Of a stretch of 11,673 nt of DNA, positions 6,786-11,673 are shown piece after piece (the first letter of the stretch is position 1; every line of letters starts with the position of its first letter). The notes beneath the pieces were generated by a model, which was not told where the DNA came from, did no database searches, and saw only the letters and a list, made by a program, of their open reading frames with translations. Source of the DNA: 2-02-FULL-55-14 sp964581115. Lineage in GTDB: Bacteria > Bacteroidota > Ignavibacteria > UBA10030. Where the stretch lies: NCBI GenBank assembly GCA_964581115.1, contig CAZOMY010000055.1, forward strand, positions 1 to 11,673, written 5' to 3'. The position numbers were made by a program, and so were the translations under genes.

Positions 6786-7530
6786 TGAAGATTTCCTCGA
6801 CGACGCGCTGGATCGCTTCGCCCATCGCTTTCTGTTTGACCGGGTCCTCCAACAACGAACGACTCACCTGGTTGTCTCCGATCTCCAGGAGTACCCGGTA
6901 CGGAGCGGTGTTGACGTTCTCATCGAGGCTGAAAAAGGCGAGCCTTCCGGTCGTTCGGCAACGATAGTCGTTGCGCCCTGTCGAACTGTCAAGCCACACG
7001 CCGAGGTTCTCGAGCCCCGTGACCTCAGCGACGGCCTCGATGAGTCTTGCCGCCAATTCACGATTGGCCGCTTCGTACCGGTCTCCCTCATGGATGTAGC
7101 CCCAGACCGCATGACGGTTCGTGCCGCCGTTGTTGTGGATGGACACGAAGACATGCGGACCGATCTTGTTGGATCGCTTCAGCTCCCATGCATATCCGGT
7201 GAGCGTATCTCCAACGATGCGCGACGTATGCTCGATCATCGTGTTGCTGCCGCGACGCGCATAGCGCAGACCCGGAACGTCATGGCTCCAGACCTTCTGT
7301 GTGATGACGGCCCCGGTGTTGGCCGCCAGGGCCGCCTCGGCGATGGCGTTGCAGACCGCGGCCTCGCTGAAATCCCGTCCGGTATCGGTCTGGTGCGACG
7401 GCTGATACACCACGATGACCTTTCCCTCCGGCCGCTCCGGGCGCAGGATGGACGGCCCGCAACCGACGATCCCCGACACCGCCAGCAGTACGACCGCCTT
7501 GACGGATTTTCGCAGCAACGCATCTTTCAT
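6778..7530 (-). CDS. Lipoprotein N-acetylmuramoyl-L-alanine amidase (Amidase_3 type, variant zinc motif)
   Basis: 250 residues. A lipoprotein signal (MKDALLRKSVKAVVLLAVSG, then IVGC) places lipid-modified Cys24 at the mature end, so the enzyme is membrane-anchored facing the peptidoglycan. The rest is one Amidase_3 catalytic domain, which cuts the bond between MurNAc and the stem peptide. Candidate zinc ligands are His46 (QPSHQ), Glu56 (FSEAA) and His132 (SIHNN), with catalytic Glu216 in LLEIGD. The first motif is QPSHQ rather than the usual DAGHGG, so it is a divergent subgroup. There is no AMIN or SH3 region, unlike the amidase at 8265. Start choice is uncertain: ATG at 7530 gives a clean leader but a long (12-base) gap from AAGGAGGA (7550-7543), ATG at 7542 abuts that site, and TTG at 7560 has its own GGAGGAG. 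All encode the same mature protein. It follows the thioredoxin-like gene by 49 bases and overlaps the STAS-like gene. Confidence 0.85.
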   Translation of the reverse strand: MKDALLRKSVKAVVLLAVSGIVGCGPSILRPERPEGKVIVVYQPSHQTDTGRDFSEAAVCNAIAEAALAANTGAVITQKVWSHDVPGLRYARRGSNTMIEHTSRIVGDTLTGYAWELKRSNKIGPHVFVSIHNNGGTNRHAVWGYIHEGDRYEAANRELAARLIEAVAEVTGLENLGVWLDSSTGRNDYRCRTTGRLAFFSLDENVNTAPYRVLLEIGDNQVSRSLLEDPVKQKAMGEAIQRVVEEIFSD

Positions 7531-7579
7531 TGACACCTGCATTCCTCCTTCCACCTGCAACCTTTCTCCTCCTCCTTAC

Positions 7580-8086
7580 TCATCCCTTCTTCACCCACTT
7601 CTTCAGAAACTCCGCAACCTTCTCCTTGCTGTGCCCCTTTCCTTCCTCCAACTGTCCTGAATCCTGGGAGTGGATCAACTTGCCGTCGGCGTCAAGCACG
7701 AAGAGGTGCGGATAACCGGCCACCTTCGGGAATTGCGCCATGAAGATCTCATTCTTGTTGTCGATGCTGACATTGACCTTCACGACCACGTAGTTCTTCT
7801 TCACCAAGTCCGTCAGGTCCCTGTTGGCGCGGAACAGGTCATCGAGCCGATGGCACCAGATGCACCATTCACCTCCGATGTCCAGCAGGATGCGCTTGCC
7901 TTCCTTGGAAGCTTGCTCCTTGGCTGCGTCGAGCTGACGGAAGGGATTGGCAGTCGGGTCGTACTTGCGGTCGAAGAACTCTGTACCGGCGGCTTGCTTG
8001 GGTTCGGCCTCGGTCGATCGGTCCTGAGCCAACAGACACGGAGCAAGAAGGAAGAGTGCTGAGAACAACGAGATGATTGATCGCAT
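7580..8086 (-). CDS. Exported thioredoxin-like protein with CxxC active site
   Basis: 168 residues. Residues 1-20 form a signal peptide (SLFSALFLLAPCLLA, then Q), so it is probably periplasmic. The thioredoxin-fold domain covers about 50-165: RILLDIGGEWCIWCH (65-79) holds the redox pair Cys75 and Cys78, VVVKVNVSID (100-109) is the following strand, and GYPHLFVLDADGKL (124-137) contains the expected cis-proline (Pro126). The WCIWCH centre resembles the Thioredoxin_7/DUF255-like group, often thiol-disulfide reductases or heat-stress-type redox proteins, rather than classic cytosolic thioredoxin (WCGPC). A lysine-rich tail (HSKEKVAEFLKKWVKKG) ends it. Start: GAGGAA (8096-8091) lies four bases before ATG 8086, and the signal peptide begins there. 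It is the first gene of the unit with the lipoprotein amidase and is divergent from the large amidase. Partners are unknown. Confidence 0.88.
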   Translation of the reverse strand: MRSIISLFSALFLLAPCLLAQDRSTEAEPKQAAGTEFFDRKYDPTANPFRQLDAAKEQASKEGKRILLDIGGEWCIWCHRLDDLFRANRDLTDLVKKNYVVVKVNVSIDNKNEIFMAQFPKVAGYPHLFVLDADGKLIHSQDSGQLEEGKGHSKEKVAEFLKKWVKKG

Positions 8087-8115
8087 GGTGTTCCTCAAGA
8101 GAGTGGCGTAGCGAG

Positions 8116-8169
8116 CTTGTGTACAAGATCCCTTTCGCGAATCCGTACGGTCGAAAAAGTGTACACAAG
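8116..8169. promoter_or_regulatory. Nested palindromes between the divergent thioredoxin and amidase genes
   Basis: A perfect 10-base inverted repeat, CTTGTGTACA (8116-8125) and TGTACACAAG (8160-8169), brackets a 34-base spacer. Inside it are two perfect 8-base palindromes, TTCGCGAA (8134-8141) and CCGTACGG (8143-8150), placed nearly symmetrically about the centre of the outer repeat (8142-8143). Each outer arm itself contains the palindrome TGTACA. The array sits in the 178-base region between two divergent start codons, so it is a good candidate operator for a dimeric regulator acting on both units. It could also form a hairpin in a leader RNA. No clear sigma-factor promoter could be placed beside it. 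Confidence 0.5.
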
Positions 8170-8252
8170 AAGTCTCTAAGTTTCCATGACAATTGTTGCA
8201 GGTGTCGGCAAATCTTGATTGATTGAGGGCGTTCATGTCACATCCGCAACCG

Positions 8253-8259
8253 AAGGGAG
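8253..8259 (+). promoter_or_regulatory. Ribosome binding site that sets the GTG start of the large amidase
   Basis: AAGGGAG lies five bases before GTG 8265. The frame is open further upstream (TTG 8223, ATG 8235), but those starts have no Shine-Dalgarno sequence and would put about ten polar residues ahead of an otherwise ideal signal peptide. Confidence 0.75.
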
Positions 8260-8264
8260 ATATC

Positions 8265-10031
8265 GTGAAGCGACTTCTTGTCTTCTCATTTCTGCTACTG
8301 ACCTCGGCAACGGCACAAGACTCGCTGTTTCTCCGCATCATTGTGCCAGGACGCGACACCGTGCGTACCGGCACGCCGCGCTACCGGGTCAGCGGCAGCA
8401 CGCTTCCGGGAGCTCGCGTCCTCATTCAGAACAAAGAAGCGGCCGTCGTCCGGACCGGTGCGTTCGGCGGCGCCTTTACGCTATCTGGAGATACATCGGT
8501 TCAGCGCATTCTCGCCATAGGACCCGCGGGTGATTCCCTGACCCGAGATTTCGTCTTCATACGGCCGGAACGGCCCAGAACCTCTCCGCGCGATACGCTC
8601 GTCATCGAGGACCAGATGATGCGGCCAAGCGAAGACCTGTGGCTGACCGTCGGCGACGTGATCGAGACGCGGTTCAAGGGAAGTCCCGGATGGAAGGCGA
8701 CGTTCAGCATCCCCGACGTTGAGTCGGGAATTCCAATGCGCGAGCTTTCGCCAGGCGAAGCAGGTGGTCTGAGCGGCATCTATGTCGGGCGATATGTCGT
8801 CAAGCCTGGCGATGAGGTCAGCGGCGCGCCGATCGAATTCAAGCTGAAGCGGTCCTTCTTCAGCCGCGTGTCGGCCGAATCGCGGGCGAAGGTCTGGATC
8901 TCAAGCGACTCTCTTCCCCGTACAGCCGAAGTAGTCGGTCGCAAACCTTTTCTCAATGTCGGCCTCGGATCCGACCGTCTGGGAGGCGCCAAGCTGGGCT
9001 ACCTGCAACCGGGAGCCCTCATCCGCATCACGGGCCGGGTGGGCGATCAATTCCGCGTTCGCCTCTCTGAGTCCATGCAGGCGTGGATCCCGGACAGTTT
9101 CGTGCGCCTTCTGCCGGTCCATGTTCCTGCACCTTCGTCGTTGACGGGTTCGATCTCGGTCACAGGAACCGATGCCGAAGATGTGGTCATCGTCGGTCTC
9201 TCCACCCGTCTGCCGTACACCAGCGATCAGCTCACCGATCCGAACGCGATCATCGTCGACGTCTTCGGCGCGACCTCAAACACGAATTGGATCACGCATC
9301 ACTTGAGCGCACAGGGTATTGCCAGCATCAAGTGGAATCAGGTCGAAGCCGACCGGTACCGACTGACCATCGGACTCAAACACCGTCAGCATTGGGGACA
9401 CGACATCGAGTATCTCGGCACGTCGCTGCGCATCCGCATCCGGCGTCCTCCCCCGGCGGCCGATCCGGCCAGGCCGTTGCTCGGATCGTCGATCGCGATC
9501 GATGCCGGACACGGCGGGTCGAACCGGGGCGCCCTTGGGTCCACCGGCATCCAGGAAGCCGACCTCACGCTGGCCATGGCGCTGCAGCTCGACTCCATCC
9601 TTACCGCACGTGGCGTGCGGACCGTCATGACGCGGAGGAATGACGACGGCCCGGGCATGCTCGACCGTGCCGACACCGTCGTCGCGAGCGGGGCGCACAT
9701 TCTCGTCAGCATTCACTGCAATTCCACCGGAGAGACATCAGACCCGACGACCGTAGCCGGCACGTCGACCTACTATCGTTACGACGGATTCAAGCCGTTG
9801 GCCGACATTGTCTACGACCGTTTGCTCACGATCGGATTGAAGCCGTGGGGCGTTGTCGGCTCGTTCAACTTCTCCTTGAACGGACCGACGCAGCTGCCCA
9901 ATGTGCTCGTCGAGACGGCATTTCTGTCGAACCCGGAGGATGAGATGCTGCTTCTGGACCCGGACTTCCGCCGTCGTCTGGCGGAGCAGGTGGCCGACGG
10001 CGTGGAGCGATTTGTAAGAGAACGGCGCTAG
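8265..10031 (+). CDS. Exported multidomain N-acetylmuramoyl-L-alanine amidase (Ig-like, SH3-like, AMIN-like, Amidase_3)
   Basis: 588 residues from a GTG start. Zinc peptidoglycan amidase that cuts between MurNAc and L-alanine, probably in daughter-cell separation or wall turnover. Residues 1-17 are a signal peptide (ATA, then Q). About 20-100 looks like a bacterial Ig-like domain (VSGSTLPGARVLIQN), 105-200 is a second beta domain I cannot name, 222-285 resembles an SH3-type wall-binding domain (GGAKLGYLQPGALIRITG, AWIPDSFVRLL), and 295-392 is an AMIN-like beta domain. The catalytic Amidase_3 domain occupies about 405-585, with zinc ligands His416 (DAGHGG), Glu431 (IQEADL) and His484 (SIHCN), and catalytic Glu550 in LVETAFLSNPED. 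All key residues are present. It stands alone on its strand, divergent from a unit with a second, lipoprotein amidase. An AmiC-like division role is an inference; no EnvC/NlpD-type activator gene is visible in the window. Confidence 0.92.
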   Translation: MKRLLVFSFLLLTSATAQDSLFLRIIVPGRDTVRTGTPRYRVSGSTLPGARVLIQNKEAAVVRTGAFGGAFTLSGDTSVQRILAIGPAGDSLTRDFVFIRPERPRTSPRDTLVIEDQMMRPSEDLWLTVGDVIETRFKGSPGWKATFSIPDVESGIPMRELSPGEAGGLSGIYVGRYVVKPGDEVSGAPIEFKLKRSFFSRVSAESRAKVWISSDSLPRTAEVVGRKPFLNVGLGSDRLGGAKLGYLQPGALIRITGRVGDQFRVRLSESMQAWIPDSFVRLLPVHVPAPSSLTGSISVTGTDAEDVVIVGLSTRLPYTSDQLTDPNAIIVDVFGATSNTNWITHHLSAQGIASIKWNQVEADRYRLTIGLKHRQHWGHDIEYLGTSLRIRIRRPPPAADPARPLLGSSIAIDAGHGGSNRGALGSTGIQEADLTLAMALQLDSILTARGVRTVMTRRNDDGPGMLDRADTVVASGAHILVSIHCNSTGETSDPTTVAGTSTYYRYDGFKPLADIVYDRLLTIGLKPWGVVGSFNFSLNGPTQLPNVLVETAFLSNPEDEMLLLDPDFRRRLAEQVADGVERFVRERR

Positions 10032-10130
10032 GAGAGAACAAACAGAGCAGGCAGAACCATACAGGCTGTTCGCAGGCTGAGGTCCTTTGATAAGAACATG
10101 TGATCTGTTCCCTGGGATATCCACCTGAAT

Positions 10131-10147
10131 GTACCTGAAGGTACCTG
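10131..10147. repeat. GTACCTG direct repeat and AGGTACCT palindrome upstream of argH
   Basis: GTACCTG occurs at 10131-10137 and again at 10141-10147, exactly one helical turn (10 bases) apart. The second copy lies within the perfect palindrome AGGTACCT (10139-10146). A third GTACCT occurs at 10191-10196, in GTACCTTAT, which could be a poor -10 element about 40 bases before the argH start. The surrounding 10150-10190 is pyrimidine-rich. It may be an operator for argH, but short repeats like this can arise by chance. Confidence 0.25.
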
Positions 10148-10238
10148 CCTACTGCTTACTACTCTCGCTTTCTCCCCGTCTCTCATTTTCGTACCTTATC
10201 GCATCATTCACCATTCATCACTCTCGTCAACATCCACC

Positions 10239-11636
10239 ATGGCACATCACGCCCTGTGGGCCGGCCGGTTCCGCGAACCCTTGTCCGCCAGTGCATTCAA
10301 GTTCTCTTCGTCCATTGACATCGACAAGACCCTTTATCGAGAGGATATCGCCGGCAGTATTGCCCACGTTGAAATGCTGGCAGCGGTGAAGGTGCTCAAG
10401 TCGCAGGAAGCCCGCCGCATTCGCACCGCCCTTCGGCAGATCCAGCGCGAGATCGAGACGGGCAAGTTCGACGTCAGCGGAGTGGAAGACATTCATATGG
10501 CGGTCGAGCAGCGCCTCATTCAGAAGCTCGGCGCCCTCGGCGGCAAGCTGCACACGGGACGCAGCCGCAACGACCAGGTCGCGCTCGACGAGCGGCTGTA
10601 CCTCCGCAGCGCCATCCGCGACCTGACGAAACAGATCACCAACCTTCAGCGTGTTCTGGTGTACAAGGCGGAGAAGTATTTCGGAGCGGTCATGCCCGGC
10701 TACACGCACCTCCAGCGTGCGCAGCCCGTGCTGCTCTCGCACCATCTTCTCGCTTACGTCAGCATGCTGGAACGCGACTACGAGCGTTTGCTCGACTGCC
10801 GTAAGCGCCTGAACCGCTCGCCCCTCGGAGCCGCGGCCTTTGCCGGAACGACCTTTCCCGTCGACCGCGCCATGGTCGCCCGCAAACTGCATTTCGACGG
10901 CATCGTCGAGAACAGCATTGACGCCGTCAGCGACCGCGATTACCTGATCGAGTTCCTCTCCGCCGCTTCCACGCTCATGATGCACCTGAGCCGTTTCGCG
11001 GAGGAGATCGTCGTCTGGTCCTCAAAGGAATTCGGGTTCGTCCACACGAGCGATGCCTACACAACGGGCAGCAGCATCATGCCGCAGAAGAAGAACCCCG
11101 ACATGGCCGAACTGGTGCGCGGCAAGACCGGACGGGTCTACGGGGCGCTGGTCAGCCTGCTGACGCAGATGAAGGGCCTTCCGCTTGCCTACAACCGCGA
11201 TATGCAGGAGGACAAGCCGCCGTTGTTCGACGCTGTGAAGACCACGCTTGCAACGGTTGACGTGTTCGGCCAGATGCTCGTCCATACGACCTTCGATACC
11301 GCCCGAATGGCCGAGGAGCTCCGCACCGATTTTACAACGGCAACCGACATGGCCGACTATCTGGTGCGCAAGGGTCTTCCGTTCCGCCAGGCACACGAGG
11401 TGACGGGCAAGGTCGTGCATTACTGCGTGACCCATAAGATGTACTTCGGCAACCTCGACCTCGACACGCTGACGGCATTCTCAACCGCTTTCGACGAGGA
11501 CATCTTCGAACACATCCTGCCGACCACCAGCGTTCAGCAGAAACGATCCGCCGGCAGCACCGCGCCGCATGAGGTGAAGAAGCAGGTGGTACATTGGAAT
11601 CGGGTGTTGCGGGGGAGGAAACCGTTGAGGCATTGA
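10239..11636 (+). CDS. argH: Argininosuccinate lyase
   Basis: Catalyses the last step of arginine synthesis, splitting argininosuccinate into arginine and fumarate in the cytosol. The 465 residues match the usual length (about 455-470), and the gene appears complete. Conserved signatures of the fumarase/aspartase/ASL superfamily are present: WAGRF (7-11), VEDIHMAVE (82-90), KLHTGRSRNDQVALD (103-117), MPGYTHLQRAQP (152-163) with His157 as the expected catalytic-pair residue, and the family signature GSSIMPQKKNPD (277-288) with Ser279 in the flexible catalytic loop. The protein is a homotetramer in known relatives. The start ATG at 10239 gives the standard MAxxxLWAGRF beginning. No Shine-Dalgarno sequence is visible before it (the upstream bases read ACATCCACC), in contrast to every other gene here. 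No other arginine gene is seen in the window; it would need to lie past the right edge. Confidence 0.97.
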   Translation: MAHHALWAGRFREPLSASAFKFSSSIDIDKTLYREDIAGSIAHVEMLAAVKVLKSQEARRIRTALRQIQREIETGKFDVSGVEDIHMAVEQRLIQKLGALGGKLHTGRSRNDQVALDERLYLRSAIRDLTKQITNLQRVLVYKAEKYFGAVMPGYTHLQRAQPVLLSHHLLAYVSMLERDYERLLDCRKRLNRSPLGAAAFAGTTFPVDRAMVARKLHFDGIVENSIDAVSDRDYLIEFLSAASTLMMHLSRFAEEIVVWSSKEFGFVHTSDAYTTGSSIMPQKKNPDMAELVRGKTGRVYGALVSLLTQMKGLPLAYNRDMQEDKPPLFDAVKTTLATVDVFGQMLVHTTFDTARMAEELRTDFTTATDMADYLVRKGLPFRQAHEVTGKVVHYCVTHKMYFGNLDLDTLTAFSTAFDEDIFEHILPTTSVQQKRSAGSTAPHEVKKQVVHWNRVLRGRKPLRH

Positions 11637-11673
11637 TCCGTCGGCGGTCGTCGATCGACTGATACGTACCTAG

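Noticed and set aside
6682..7533. Open frame of about 283 codons on the plus strand opposite the lipoprotein amidase
   Set aside because: Antisense to a protein with a lipobox and zinc-ligand motifs; no independent support.
8087..8374. Upstream extension of the thioredoxin-like gene to about 264 residues
   Set aside because: The extension would cross the divergent regulatory region and the start of the large amidase, and would bury the clear signal peptide that begins at 8086, which has its own Shine-Dalgarno sequence.
10094..10110. GAACA...TGTTC dyad after the large amidase as an arginine-repressor-type site
   Set aside because: The arms are only five bases with a seven-base spacer and do not match the known Arg box pattern; likely chance.
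10227..10985. Open frame of about 252 codons on the minus strand within argH
   Set aside because: Antisense to the highly conserved argininosuccinate lyase sequence; no homology recognised.
11650..11659. GTCGATCGAC palindrome after argH
   Set aside because: A 10-base palindrome with no loop or T-run, near the window end; too short to support a terminator or operator call.

Overview
The window looks like chromosomal DNA of a GC-rich bacterium (high fifties percent GC by eye), most likely from the Bacteroidota/Ignavibacteriota/FCB side of the tree. This placement is an inference. It rests on carbohydrate-degrading enzymes with PA14 and chitobiase-type modules, on the amidase architecture, and above all on signal peptides: all six proteins with a signal-peptidase-I type leader have glutamine as the predicted first mature residue, a habit described for Bacteroidetes. 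No rRNA, tRNA, CRISPR array or transposase is visible.

Layout: eight genes on the minus strand (left and centre) and two on the plus strand (right). Read in transcription order, minus-strand unit 1 runs from about 8086 down to 5795: exported thioredoxin-like protein, lipoprotein N-acetylmuramoyl-L-alanine amidase, STAS/SEC14-like cytosolic protein, and an unrecognised exported protein. A GC-rich hairpin with a T-rich tail (5739-5762) closes it. Unit 2 runs from 5644 down to 67: an NAD(P)-binding Rossmann oxidoreductase followed by three adjacent family GH29 alpha-L-fucosidases. Its genes overlap or are separated by only 27 bases, each with a good Shine-Dalgarno sequence, so it reads as one operon for fucose removal outside the cytoplasm. 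The first fucosidase is of the GH29-B (alpha-1,3/4 type) pattern and the other two are of GH29-A pattern; the middle one carries extra chitobiase-C and PA14 modules.

On the plus strand, a large multidomain N-acetylmuramoyl-L-alanine amidase (8265-10031) is divergent from unit 1. The two directions share a 178-base intergenic region with a strikingly symmetric set of nested palindromes. It is followed, after 207 bases, by a complete argininosuccinate lyase gene (argH, 10239-11636), the last step of arginine synthesis.

Functional themes: cell-wall hydrolysis (two amidases, possibly with an exported redox protein), scavenging of fucosylated glycans, and arginine biosynthesis. I see no clearly new multi-gene system. 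The items most worth a second look are the palindrome array between the divergent amidase units, the atypical lipoprotein amidase overlapping a STAS/SEC14 gene, and the SusC/SusD-less triple-fucosidase operon.
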